Assembly: GCF_003148665.1 (NCBI RefSeq)
Contig: NZ_QGGQ01000002.1
Span: forward strand, 310,001-374,000
Reading direction: 5' to 3'
From: Maribacter polysiphoniae
GTDB lineage: Bacteria > Bacteroidota > Bacteroidia > Flavobacteriales > Flavobacteriaceae
Length of the DNA stretch: 64,000 nucleotides
Positions 16,919 to 25,863 of the stretch are shown one piece after another (the stretch's first letter is position 1; every line of letters starts with the position of its first letter). Made by a program: the position numbers and the translations under genes. The notes under the pieces were generated by a model that saw only the letters and a list, made by a program, of their open reading frames with translations, searched no databases and had not been told where the DNA came from.

Positions 16919-17575
16919 TCAGCCCTTACCCTTCTTAAAATCCTTGACCCCTGCCAGGACCTTGGTATCCAAGGCATTCACACTAGGAACCAGTGGACAG
17001 GAAAACTTTTTGTTATAGGCACAATACGGATTATACGCTTTATTGAAATCAATGGTAATCGAATCCCCCTCAGGAATCGATAAATCGATATACCTTCCAC
17101 CTGCATAAGTTTCCTCCCCATTGGTTTTATCGGTAAATGGGAGAAAAAGATAATCCTCATACCCTTCTTCTTGCATCAATTCCTTATTTCGATAAAGTTC
17201 CAATTGATGTTCCTCCCCATTCAGCTCAAAATAAGCGATACCGTAAACGGTTTCCTCTGACTCCCTTTCAGTGGTCGTGGGCATTAAAAACGGCAATGCA
17301 TCCGGCGTTAAAACAAATTTCGCCTTTACAACATAATTTGTGTCCAGGTCAAAAAAATCAAGACTCGTAAAATCCTTGCGATATCGATCGGGCAACGGAG
17401 AGGTCTCAGGATTTTTGAATTCCTCATTCAATTCCACCTGAAATTCAAGTATATCCTTTAAAGTCCCATTCGAAACATTTTCAATTTCGACCTTGCTTTC
17501 ATCATGATACTTTTTACCTTTCTTACAACTGAAGAAAACCATTAACAATAATGCCAAGAAAAGAGTACGCCTCAT
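16919..17575 (-). CDS. DUF1684 domain-containing lipoprotein
   Basis: The 218-residue lipoprotein has a signal ending LLLMVFFSC. The family region includes LDFFDLDTNYVVKAKF, ELYRNKELMQEEGYEDYLFLPF, TDKTNGEETYAGGRYIDL and FNKAYNPYCAYNKKFSCPLVP, which match DUF1684 proteins of Bacteroidota and other phyla. The catalytic or binding role is unknown. It is monocistronic and convergent with amt copy 2. Confidence 0.8.
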   Translation of the reverse strand: MRRTLFLALLLMVFFSCKKGKKYHDESKVEIENVSNGTLKDILEFQVELNEEFKNPETSPLPDRYRKDFTSLDFFDLDTNYVVKAKFVLTPDALPFLMPTTTERESEETVYGIAYFELNGEEHQLELYRNKELMQEEGYEDYLFLPFTDKTNGEETYAGGRYIDLSIPEGDSITIDFNKAYNPYCAYNKKFSCPLVPSVNALDTKVLAGVKDFKKGKG

Positions 17576-17648
17576 TATTCAGTAATTTATATCCAAAAAT
17601 ACAACATATCAAATTTTTAATTAGCTTTACTATCCAATAGAAAAAATC

Positions 17649-17720
17649 ATGGAACAAACATCGATTTATAAATATGTGAACCTGCGTCCAAAAATATGGA
17701 TTCAGTGCTGCTGTGTTTAA
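17649..17720 (+). CDS. Putative 23-residue Cys-rich leader peptide
   Basis: A short frame starts at ATG 17649 and encodes 23 residues ending RPKIWIQCCCV before TAA. Three consecutive cysteine codons lie just before the stop. A strong terminator begins 27 bp later and the MFS gene starts 15 bp after that. This is the arrangement of a translated leader controlling a downstream gene by attenuation, possibly sensing charged Cys-tRNA. No homologue is asserted; the ORF could be chance. Confidence 0.35.
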   Translation: MEQTSIYKYVNLRPKIWIQCCCV

Positions 17721-17746
17721 AATCGAATAGACGTTTATAACATTAC

Positions 17747-17778
17747 AAAGCCCTGATGACATCATCAGGGCTTTTTTT
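17747..17778 (+). terminator. Terminator/attenuator directly upstream of the MFS gene
   Basis: AAAGCCCTGATGA (17747-17759) and TCATCAGGGCTTT (17762-17774) are perfect reverse complements, and the T-run continues to 17778. No annotated plus-strand gene lies upstream since the amt terminator at 16898, apart from the short leader ORF. The hairpin therefore has only a leader transcript to stop, which favours an attenuator or the end of a small RNA. Confidence 0.75.
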
Positions 17779-17792
17779 ATGCCAATCAAGCA

Positions 17793-18995
17793 ATGAAGAA
17801 ACTTTACACCCAATATATAGATTCGTTTAGGGGATTATCCAAAGAGGTATGGTGGCTAGCCTTGATCACCTTGGTCAATAGGGCCGGGACCATGGTTATT
17901 CCATTTTTATCATTATACCTTACCCAAAGTTTAGGGTTTAGCCTGGAAAATGTCGGAAGCATTATGACCAGTTTTGGCTTGGGCTCATTGGCCGGTACCT
18001 GGATCGGCGGTAGGCTAACCGACAAAATAGGGTACTATAAAGTAATGTTGACCAGTCTTATCGCTACAGGTTTCCTGTTCATAGCAATTCAATTTCTTGA
18101 AGGATTTTGGCCCATATGTATCGGCATATTCATATTAATGGTCATTGCCGATGCCTTTAGACCGGCCGTATTTGTAGCTTTAAGTGCCTATAGCAAACCT
18201 GAAAACAAAACCCGTTCCGTAACCCTGATCCGTTTGGCCATAAACCTAGGTTTTTCGGCAGGCCCTGCCCTCGGGGGCATCATCATAACCTCATTGGGCT
18301 ATGGGGGATTATTTTGGGTCGATGGTTTTACTTGTATGATAGCAGGCATACTTTTATTGATCATACTCAACCCCCGGAAATCGAAAGTACTGGATAACGT
18401 ATACCATAAATCCCCTAAATCAGCATATAGGGATATGCCGTTTCTTTTGTTCATTGCAGCCATGGTATTGTTCGCATTTGCCTTTGTGCAATACTTTTCG
18501 ACCATGCCCGTATACTATAGCGATATTCATTCATTGAGCGAGTTTCAGATTGGCCTATTGTTGGCCCTTAATGGTTTTTTCATATTTGTTTTTGAAATGC
18601 CCTTGATAAAGTTCATCGAAAGCAGATCTTGGTCCAAGATCACTAATATTATTTTTGGGCTTGGCTTGACCGCGCTCAGCTTTATACTATTGAATTTGTT
18701 TTCATGGATTGGCATATTGACAATTGGAATGCTTCTGATGACCATTGGTGAAATGATTGCATTCCCTTTCTCAAATGCATTTGCCATGGACCGCGCAAAA
18801 AGAGGAAACCAAGGTGAATATATGGCACTTTACAGTATGTCTTTTTCCATTGCTCATATTTTCGGACATAATTCAGGTATGCAGAGTATTGCCCATTTTG
18901 GTTACGAGTTAACATGGTACGGCATTACCGTTGTATGCCTATTGGGGATATCATTACTTTTACTGTTGCGGAATACACTTATAAAACACACATAG
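17793..18995 (+). CDS. Major facilitator superfamily transporter
   Basis: The 400-residue inner-membrane protein has about twelve helices. The cytoplasmic loop between helices 2 and 3 carries the MFS motif A variant GGRLTDKIGYYKVM. The second half begins near residue 210 after a basic loop (NPRKSKVLDNVYHKSPKS). The family includes drug and solute exporters; the substrate is not predictable. ATG 17793 is 15 bp beyond the T-run of the upstream terminator, and the DJ-1-like lipoprotein gene follows after 7 bp, suggesting co-transcription. Confidence 0.85.
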   Translation: MKKLYTQYIDSFRGLSKEVWWLALITLVNRAGTMVIPFLSLYLTQSLGFSLENVGSIMTSFGLGSLAGTWIGGRLTDKIGYYKVMLTSLIATGFLFIAIQFLEGFWPICIGIFILMVIADAFRPAVFVALSAYSKPENKTRSVTLIRLAINLGFSAGPALGGIIITSLGYGGLFWVDGFTCMIAGILLLIILNPRKSKVLDNVYHKSPKSAYRDMPFLLFIAAMVLFAFAFVQYFSTMPVYYSDIHSLSEFQIGLLLALNGFFIFVFEMPLIKFIESRSWSKITNIIFGLGLTALSFILLNLFSWIGILTIGMLLMTIGEMIAFPFSNAFAMDRAKRGNQGEYMALYSMSFSIAHIFGHNSGMQSIAHFGYELTWYGITVVCLLGISLLLLLRNTLIKHT

Positions 18996-19002
18996 CAATC
19001 CA

Positions 19003-19740
19003 ATGAGAACTATTTATATTTTACTTGCACTAGGCCTTTTAACAACGGCATGCCATCCCAAGAAAATGGAAAAAACAGCGATTGAAAAAAGCAAAACGCA
19101 TCATCCCAAGGTATCCCCCAATAACTACAATGTTGCCTTTCTTATCATGAATGGCACGTACAACACGGAATTCACGGCGCCTTTTGATATTTTTCAACAT
19201 ACCCAATTCAGAAAGGGCATAAAAGCCATGAATACCTTTACGGTTGCCAACACCCTAAATCCCATAACAACTTTTGAAGGAATACGCATCCTACCCGATT
19301 TTAATTACACCAAGGATTCCATTCCGAAGATAGATATATTGGTCGTACCCAGCGCGGAGCATCATTTGGATACCGATTTAAAAGATTCGTTAATGTTGGA
19401 TTTCGTTCGAAAGGTTGACAAAAAAGCGCTGTTCATGACATCGCATTGTGACGGCGCCTTTGTTTTGGCCAAGGCTGGGCTGCTCGACAGCGTAACTTCG
19501 ACCACATTTCCCAGCGATATCGAATTGTATCGAAAGACTTTTCCCCACCTAAAGGTTGAGGATAATGTCCTGTTCGTACACGATGGCAAATACATTACCT
19601 CCGCAGGGGGCGCCAAGAGTTTTGAAGCGGCACTTTACGTATGTGAATTTCTTTACGGTAAGGAAATTGCCGCCTCGATTGCCAAAGGACTGGTCATTGA
19701 CTGGGATGTCACGAAGGTGCCCAATCTTATTCTTCAATAA
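19003..19740 (+). CDS. DJ-1/PfpI family lipoprotein
   Basis: The 245-residue protein has a lipobox (LLTTAC, Cys17) and is therefore anchored in the envelope. The remaining sequence is a DJ-1/PfpI (class I glutamine amidotransferase-like) domain. It has the nucleophile-elbow cysteine Cys149 in MTSHCDGAFVLAKAGLLD and the region DGKYITSAGGAKSFEAALYV typical of the AraC-associated subgroup. Cytoplasmic members bind or process small carbonyl or amide compounds; an exported lipoprotein version is less usual. It follows the MFS gene by 7 bp and overlaps the convergent gene by 14 bp. Confidence 0.8.
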   Translation: MRTIYILLALGLLTTACHPKKMEKTAIEKSKTHHPKVSPNNYNVAFLIMNGTYNTEFTAPFDIFQHTQFRKGIKAMNTFTVANTLNPITTFEGIRILPDFNYTKDSIPKIDILVVPSAEHHLDTDLKDSLMLDFVRKVDKKALFMTSHCDGAFVLAKAGLLDSVTSTTFPSDIELYRKTFPHLKVEDNVLFVHDGKYITSAGGAKSFEAALYVCEFLYGKEIAASIAKGLVIDWDVTKVPNLILQ

Positions 19741-21139
19741 TTTTGTACCGGGCGCTTTTAAGATATTTACCCACCAACTCGTTAAATTCAGGGGTAATCC
19801 TTAAAAGGGCCGTATTCTCCAATGCATATAGTTCATCGACATTGTCATAGCCGATCTTTAATAATTCCTCAAGATAAAACAGGGCCGTACCAAAATCCTC
19901 TACCTTGGCGTTCAAGGAAATCACGTTTAGATAATTCGAATATTCCTTAGGGGATATTATGGTCTTCAGCATCCAAAGAAAGTTCAAGGCTTCCTCATCG
20001 ATGGTAGGTTGTGTCCTTACGATATCCATATTATCCTCAACCAGCGCATTCAAATAAGCCTCCAACCTTACGCCCATTTGCTTTTCCAGGATGTTAGGGC
20101 TCTTTTGAAATTTTTGAAGTTCTTCCATTTGATATTTCCACCACCCCAAATTATTATAGTTATAGGTAAGCAGATCTTCTTCCAGATAGTAGTTATAGTC
20201 ACTTTTGATCAAGTCTTCCTTGAAAAAAATAGCATTCTGGCTGCGCTTTTGGTTTTTATACCTTGTATTCCTTTTTAGGGCTTTTAGACTGCTCTTAAGT
20301 GAATCGACGGTAATCAGGGGTTTATACACCTCAATAACCTCCTCAAGCTTCCGATAGGCTTCCAACGGGTTGTTCCCAGATATCAAACTGTTGGTATAAT
20401 TCAAGCTTTTGGTATAACTATCAATAATAAAGCTGGTATCCTTCGCGATAATCCCTTTCTCCATGGCTTCCAAATCAAACAACCTCATAGCCTCGGACAA
20501 CAAATCCATCGATGGCCATTGATGACCTCCATCAAATACCAATGTCTGATTCTTGAATTTCAGTGTATTGAATAAATTTTTACTCCGCAACATATCGGGG
20601 TAATTAAAATCCTCTACCCCAACAATACCAATAAAATGGAAAGGATTCTTACTCGACAGCACCTCGCTATTCGCAAGACCTGCCCCGCATGAAATCACCC
20701 CATTTACCTGTTTGAAAAATGTGGGCATCAATGACGCCATCCTGGCCCCTCCCCCGAAACCAGCCGTATACACCCTGTCTTTTTGAATAGTGAACGCATC
20801 AAAAACAGTTTGAAACATTCGTTTCGTAACAAGGACATTCTGACTTAAGGACAAAGAATCATGTACATTGTTCGATGCGGCCAAAACATATTGATTTTCT
20901 TCAGCTGCCATCATAAGCATTTTCAGCACCCGCTCACCCCTGCCCTCTGTATCGTACACAAAGAGAACCGGAGATGGCTTGGAAACCTCAAACTTGGTCG
21001 GCAAATACAGCGCGAAACTTTCCGGAATTGAATCATTGACAATGACCGAATCCATAACAACACCCTTTTTTAAGATCAATTGCTGGGCGGTGGTTAAAAA
21101 AGAGGAGCAGAGAACGAATAAGAAAAATATTTTTTTCAT
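19727..21139 (-). CDS. Exported alpha/beta-hydrolase-like protein lacking the nucleophile serine
   Basis: The 470-residue protein has a signal peptide (MKKIFFLFVLCSSFLTTAQ). Residues about 25-220 follow an alpha/beta-hydrolase (polyester depolymerase/esterase-like) pattern: SPVLFVYDTEGRGER, the elbow YTAGFGGGARMAS, and a late FDGGHQW histidine. In the usual GxSxG elbow the third residue is serine; here it is glycine (about residue 129). The remainder is helical and may contain degenerate TPR-like repeats. It may be a catalytically inactive binding protein. It is convergent with the DJ-1-like gene. Confidence 0.6.
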   Translation of the reverse strand: MKKIFFLFVLCSSFLTTAQQLILKKGVVMDSVIVNDSIPESFALYLPTKFEVSKPSPVLFVYDTEGRGERVLKMLMMAAEENQYVLAASNNVHDSLSLSQNVLVTKRMFQTVFDAFTIQKDRVYTAGFGGGARMASLMPTFFKQVNGVISCGAGLANSEVLSSKNPFHFIGIVGVEDFNYPDMLRSKNLFNTLKFKNQTLVFDGGHQWPSMDLLSEAMRLFDLEAMEKGIIAKDTSFIIDSYTKSLNYTNSLISGNNPLEAYRKLEEVIEVYKPLITVDSLKSSLKALKRNTRYKNQKRSQNAIFFKEDLIKSDYNYYLEEDLLTYNYNNLGWWKYQMEELQKFQKSPNILEKQMGVRLEAYLNALVEDNMDIVRTQPTIDEEALNFLWMLKTIISPKEYSNYLNVISLNAKVEDFGTALFYLEELLKIGYDNVDELYALENTALLRITPEFNELVGKYLKSARYKIIEE

Positions 21140-21307
21140 ACAGAAGTTACATCAAAAATCTCGCCAAAAAAGACTTACCAAAGATAAAAATTAGGGAATA
21201 CAAATTGTAATTATTCCTCTATATTTCCAATTTAGACCCTGTAAAACAAAAGCTTGGACAGACTCACGGTCCATAGGTCTTCCCAATAATCTCAAAATAA
21301 TGGGGCA

Positions 21308-21763
21308 TCACTTGACTACAGGGGCATTCGACACAACCTCCGAAAGGATGATATGCGTCCTAGTCTCCCCGTATTGTATCAATTTATCAATAAACCGCTC
21401 TAAATGGAACTGATCTTTTAAAACGACCTCCATGACGATATTCTCATTACCCGTTACCCTATAACAATTTATGACCTCATCGTAGTTTTTCACTATCTCC
21501 AGGAAGGGTTTCAATTTTCCCATAAAGGCCCTCAAAGTAATAATTGCCTTTAGTTGATGCCCCGTTAATGTATGCGAAAGAAAGGCCTTATATCCGGTAA
21601 TAACACCAAGGTCCTCAAGTTTCTTTACCCGTTCTGCAACAGCAGGTGAGGTCAACCCTACCTTTCTACCGATACTGGCGAAGGATTCCCTTGCATTCTT
21701 CTGAAGACAACCCAATATGCTCCAATTAATGGGGTCTATAGCGCTATTTAAAGATTTCACCAT
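21308..21763 (-). CDS. Lrp/AsnC family transcriptional regulator
   Basis: The 151-residue regulator has an N-terminal winged helix-turn-helix (INWSILGCLQKNARESFASIGRKVGLTSPAVAERVKKL, quoted only as NARESFASIGRKVGLTSPAV) and a C-terminal RAM/ligand-binding domain with NCYRVTGNENIVMEVVL. The length is standard. Such proteins respond to amino acids; the target is not shown by the neighbourhood, where it is divergent from a four-helix-bundle protein. Confidence 0.9.
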   Translation of the reverse strand: MVKSLNSAIDPINWSILGCLQKNARESFASIGRKVGLTSPAVAERVKKLEDLGVITGYKAFLSHTLTGHQLKAIITLRAFMGKLKPFLEIVKNYDEVINCYRVTGNENIVMEVVLKDQFHLERFIDKLIQYGETRTHIILSEVVSNAPVVK

Positions 21764-21869
21764 GATTAACTTATGTTTACTAAGTAAATATATGGATTTG
21801 CTTTTAAATCTAAATTTGAAAATGAAAAATCGAGCGTAACTTTAAGGTAATAAAATTGCTATTGAACCC

Positions 21870-22283
21870 ATGTCAAAGAAAAAATTAGGCCATATTCCGG
21901 TGTATAGGAAAGCCCTTGAACTTTGTGAAATGAGTAGGGCCATTGCCTCCTATGTCACATTCAACAAAGATTTATTGAAGTTATATAAATCGAACAGCTT
22001 GAGGGATATTATTGCTGATGCCCTTTTGACCGATGCGATATTGATACCACAGAAAATCGCCCAAACCGAATTCTCGGCATCCAATGATGAAAAGTACAGG
22101 AACATTTCATTCATCAAAATCATGATCAAGAACATTAATTCCTATTGTACCGGGTTAGAGCGGGATGGCGTACCCGAAAAGGAATACTTGAACCTGTTGC
22201 AACAAGAAATAAGAAGCTTTAGGAAATCGTTCAAAAAATGGACAGGGACATTGCCCAATAGTGGTAATATGCAATTACCATAG
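21870..22283 (+). CDS. Four-helix-bundle-like protein
   Basis: The 137-residue protein is predicted to be almost all helical, with a basic N-terminus and segments PVYRKALELCEMSRAIASYV, LRDIIADALLTDAILIPQKI and RNISFIKIMIKNINSYCTGL. This recalls the S23/bAvd-like four-helix-bundle family, known as 23S rRNA intervening-sequence or diversity-generator accessory proteins. No reverse transcriptase or rRNA gene lies nearby, so its role is open. The assignment is tentative. Confidence 0.55.
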   Translation: MSKKKLGHIPVYRKALELCEMSRAIASYVTFNKDLLKLYKSNSLRDIIADALLTDAILIPQKIAQTEFSASNDEKYRNISFIKIMIKNINSYCTGLERDGVPEKEYLNLLQQEIRSFRKSFKKWTGTLPNSGNMQLP

Positions 22284-22376
22284 CCCTACGGAAGTCCCAT
22301 TTCTACAAAAAACCACATTTTCATACTAAATTGATGCTTTTTTAGTTCTAATTTTGGACTTTTAAAATCAGTCAGT

Positions 22377-23228
22377 TTGAAAACCACAATTCTTATCCAT
22401 TGCCCTGATCAATCGGGGATCATAAGCGCAGTAACAGGTTTTATACACGCGAAGGGGGGAAATATCATATATCTGGACCAACATGTCGCCAAACAGGCCA
22501 ATGTGTTTTTTATGCGTCTTGAAAGTGATTTTGATGATAATACCCTGAATCTAGAAGGCTTTAAGAATGAATTTACAACTTCGTTGGCCACGCCGTACCA
22601 AATGCAGTGGAGCCTTCATTTGGATGATGTTTTACCGCGAATGGCCATCTTTGTCTCTAAATACAACCATTGCCTTTACGATTTGCTAAGCCGGTACCAT
22701 TCGGGTGAATTAAAGGCTGAAATTCCATTTATATTAAGCAATCATACTGATTTGGCATATATCGCGGAACAATTCGATATACCTTTTTACCATATTCCCG
22801 TTACCAAAACAACTAAGGATGAAGTTGAAGATCGCCAGTTGGAACTTTTAAAGGAACACAATGTGGATTTTATGGTTTTGGCACGGTATATGCAAATTGT
22901 GGGTAGCCGTTTGATCGATGCGTACCCTAATAAGATCATTAACATACACCATTCCTTCTTACCGGCATTTGCTGGGGCCAAACCCTATCATGCCGCTTTC
23001 GAAAGAGGTGTTAAGATCATTGGGGCGACAAGTCATTATGTAACAGATGAGCTCGATGCCGGACCTATTATTGAACAAGATGTAACAGCCGTTTCCCATA
23101 CCCATACCATTCAGGATTTTCTTGCCAAAGGCAGGGATTTGGAAAAAATCGTGCTTTCAAGGGCGGTGAAATTACATGTGAAACGCAAAACAATGGTTTA
23201 TAACAACAAGACCGTCATATTTTCTTAA
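22377..23228 (+). CDS. purU: Formyltetrahydrofolate deformylase PurU
   Basis: The 283-residue enzyme hydrolyses 10-formyl-tetrahydrofolate to formate and tetrahydrofolate, balancing one-carbon pools. An N-terminal ACT domain (about 1-80, starting TILIHCPDQSGIISAV) precedes a formyltransferase-like domain. That domain includes YHIPVTKTTKDEVE, INIHHSFLPAFAGAKPYH and GATSHYVTDELDAGPIIEQD. The start is a TTG at 22377; no ATG occurs near the domain start, and the TTG begins exactly at the expected MKTTILI. DUF4197 follows on the same strand 34 bp later. Confidence 0.93.
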   Translation: MKTTILIHCPDQSGIISAVTGFIHAKGGNIIYLDQHVAKQANVFFMRLESDFDDNTLNLEGFKNEFTTSLATPYQMQWSLHLDDVLPRMAIFVSKYNHCLYDLLSRYHSGELKAEIPFILSNHTDLAYIAEQFDIPFYHIPVTKTTKDEVEDRQLELLKEHNVDFMVLARYMQIVGSRLIDAYPNKIINIHHSFLPAFAGAKPYHAAFERGVKIIGATSHYVTDELDAGPIIEQDVTAVSHTHTIQDFLAKGRDLEKIVLSRAVKLHVKRKTMVYNNKTVIFS

Positions 23229-23262
23229 TACGGAATCAAATAACATATAACAACAAACAACG

Positions 23263-23970
23263 ATGAAAAAAAATATTCTTATACTGTTCTTATCGCTTAA
23301 CTTTTTGGCCTGTGGTGAACTGCAACAAGTCATAAACCAATTACCCCAGGGGGAATCCGGTATTGGTAATCTGGAAATTGCCCAAGGGTTGAGGGAAGCC
23401 TTGAACATGGGCATTGAAAAACAAGTGACCAAACTGACCAAGACAGATGGTTTTTACAAAAATGAACTTGTAAAGATCATGTTGCCGGAGGAGCTCCAAA
23501 AGGTAGACAAAACCCTACGAGACATTGGATTGGGCAATTTGGCTGATGAAGGCCTTAAGGTATTGAACAGGGCCGCTGAGGATGCCGTAAGCGAAGCCAC
23601 CCCCATATTCATCGATGCCGTAAAAGGAATCACCTTCAATGACGCCAAAAACATATTAATGGGAAGTGATGATGCTGCCACCCAATATTTGACAAACGCC
23701 ACTAAGACCGCATTATACAGTAAGTTCAATCCGGTTATTAAAAATTCATTCGAAAAAGTAGGTGCCGATCAGATCTGGAACAACCTAATCACAAAATACA
23801 ATAGCATACCACTCACAAATAAGGTAAATCCCGACCTTACCGATTACGTTACCAACGAAGCACTAAACGGAGTCTACACCATGATCGCTGTGGAAGAAAA
23901 GGAAATTCGCACCAAGGCGTCATCCCGTACTACCGATTTATTGCGTAAAGTATTTACGCTACAGGATTAA
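23263..23970 (+). CDS. DUF4197 domain-containing lipoprotein
   Basis: The 235-residue lipoprotein has a signal ending LNFLAC. The body matches DUF4197: IAQGLREALNMGIEKQVTKL, DGFYKNELVKIMLPEELQ, then a repetitive alanine-rich helical middle, ending EEKEIRTKASSRTTDLLRKVF. The family is common in Bacteroidota and Proteobacteria and has no defined function. It lies 34 bp after purU. Confidence 0.82.
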   Translation: MKKNILILFLSLNFLACGELQQVINQLPQGESGIGNLEIAQGLREALNMGIEKQVTKLTKTDGFYKNELVKIMLPEELQKVDKTLRDIGLGNLADEGLKVLNRAAEDAVSEATPIFIDAVKGITFNDAKNILMGSDDAATQYLTNATKTALYSKFNPVIKNSFEKVGADQIWNNLITKYNSIPLTNKVNPDLTDYVTNEALNGVYTMIAVEEKEIRTKASSRTTDLLRKVFTLQD

Positions 23971-24136
23971 TGTTAAAATATTTACGGGTCATTTATACTA
24001 AATGGATTTAAACTACGTTGAATTATATAAGGACACTTTTAACATATTGCTAAACTTTAGTTAACCTAGTTCACTTGTTAATTAAGTTCTTTTGTACAGA
24101 ATTATTTGAGTCAGTAATTTTTTGAGTTAGTTAGTC

Positions 24137-24164
24137 AAAAACCGGTGGGAGCACCGGTTTTTTT
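24137..24164 (+). terminator. Rho-independent terminator downstream of DUF4197
   Basis: AAAAACCGGTG pairs with CACCGGTTTTT around a GGAG loop and is followed by further T residues. It lies 167 bp after the DUF4197 stop. The rest of the 359-bp gap to the AraC gene (23971-24329) is AT-rich and shows no ORF, so a small untranslated RNA ending at this terminator is possible but unproven. Confidence 0.8.
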
Positions 24165-24329
24165 ATTCCCTATCCTTAGCGCTATTTCCATAAAACCTAA
24201 AACCCAATTTCCTTATTCAAACCGCTATTATACAGGGTAATATATTATCGGGATTTACCATTTTAATATTTTTTTAAGAATTAGAGCCCATATAATGTTT
24301 AACTTCAAGCAAGCTAATTCATCAATCCA

Positions 24330-25841
24330 ATGAAGAATATAGGAATCTTAATCACATTCTTGCTCTTCTTTATAAAACTCTACCCTGCGCATTCTAAAGT
24401 TTATAAGGAAAACCAAAACCTTCATAAAGGCACGATTTATTGTGGGGTATTGTCGGGTTTCAAAAATCCAATAGGTTTCCAAAACGAAAACCTACCTATA
24501 AAACCACCGATGGACCTTGTTCATATTCGTACTTTTATGGGCATTCCCTCTTTATACGCAATAGGGGTTTATCCGATCAAGAGTGCATTTGCCCAGATTA
24601 CCTCAAGGGAGACATCCGTTAATTCCTGGAGCGAATCCCATATTTCTTTTTTCGATAACGGGGAGTCGGAATATGAAACCTCACCAATATTCAATATTCC
24701 CGAAAAATATGCCCCTAAATTGAATTTTTGGATTGTTATCTACCTCTATGTGGCCATGATAGGCTTTTACATTGCCATTATCATCAATTTCAATCGTAAA
24801 ATAGACTTCTTAGCCCGGATTCTGATCAGCACCTTTGTCTTTATCCATTCCTTTTTTATTTTTCATGTTTGCTTTAGTATATCGAACTATGAATTCGTAT
24901 ATCCCCATGCCTATAGAATGTCGTTACCCTTTTCATTACTCTATGGCCCCTTACTATATTTTTATTTCAAAAGGATTACCCAACAATATCGATTTAAGAA
25001 AAGGGATTTATTTCATTTGGTACCAACGGTATTACTCATAATCTATGTAATACCCATCTATTTGCTTCCCGCAGAAGAAAAGCTAAATGCTCTATTGACG
25101 AGGTACAATGGGGGTTTCGAAGAAGCGAAACTCCTGCATGTACCAACCTTGGTTGCCCTGAAACTATCATCCTTAATCGTGTATGGCTATTTTATTCGAA
25201 AACTCTATTTAAAAAGCAAAAACCAGGACAAATTGAGTAAGGGGAATAAAATCTGGAATGGGAATCTCTATAGGATACACATACTGTACGTCGTGGCTTA
25301 TTCTTTATATGGCTTTATGATCGTGAACAATTTAGGGCACAATCTTATTTTTCATTCACAAATATCCGCCATGGCCTTAATGGTCTTGTATTTGGGATAT
25401 TCGGCAAATATTCAGCCACAAGTGTTCAGTGGACTTTATTCCTATGAAAATCAGTTTTTTCTTAAATATGAAAAATCGGGATTAACCGAGAGTTTATCCA
25501 CAGAACTCAAAGAGCGGTTGAAATTCCTGTTCGATGAAGAAAAGATCTACAAAGAGAATGACATAAACCTAGAAACCATAGCGGATCGCCTGAACACCAC
25601 CAGGCATAACGCTTCACAGGTGATCAATGAGCATTTTAACATGAATTTCCACAAATTGATCAATAAATACAGAATTCAGGAAGCGATGTCAATTCTGGAT
25701 CAAGACTATCAAAGAAACCTCAATATTATCGATATTGCTTACGAAGTTGGATATAATAATAAGGTGACCTTCAATAAAGCCTTTAAGGAATACACCCTCG
25801 TTACCCCTAGCGAATACCAAAGAATATCCGTCAAGGCCTAG
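24330..25841 (+). CDS. Membrane-anchored AraC family transcriptional regulator
   Basis: The 503-residue protein has an N-terminal signal-like helix and an exported region of about 110 residues. Six or seven membrane helices follow (about 130-370), then a cytoplasmic AraC-type DNA-binding domain (about 395-500). Helix-turn-helix segments are INLETIADRLNTTRHNASQV and IIDIAYEVGYNNKVTFNKAF with the family ending TPSEYQRISV. Such receptors are widespread in Flavobacteriaceae. It precedes the SusCD/arylsulfotransferase cassette on the same strand and is a candidate regulator of it, although 752 bp and a repeat copy lie between. Confidence 0.85.
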   Translation: MKNIGILITFLLFFIKLYPAHSKVYKENQNLHKGTIYCGVLSGFKNPIGFQNENLPIKPPMDLVHIRTFMGIPSLYAIGVYPIKSAFAQITSRETSVNSWSESHISFFDNGESEYETSPIFNIPEKYAPKLNFWIVIYLYVAMIGFYIAIIINFNRKIDFLARILISTFVFIHSFFIFHVCFSISNYEFVYPHAYRMSLPFSLLYGPLLYFYFKRITQQYRFKKRDLFHLVPTVLLIIYVIPIYLLPAEEKLNALLTRYNGGFEEAKLLHVPTLVALKLSSLIVYGYFIRKLYLKSKNQDKLSKGNKIWNGNLYRIHILYVVAYSLYGFMIVNNLGHNLIFHSQISAMALMVLYLGYSANIQPQVFSGLYSYENQFFLKYEKSGLTESLSTELKERLKFLFDEEKIYKENDINLETIADRLNTTRHNASQVINEHFNMNFHKLINKYRIQEAMSILDQDYQRNLNIIDIAYEVGYNNKVTFNKAFKEYTLVTPSEYQRISVKA

Positions 25842-25863
25842 GCGGCGTAAATGGGTCGTAAAC

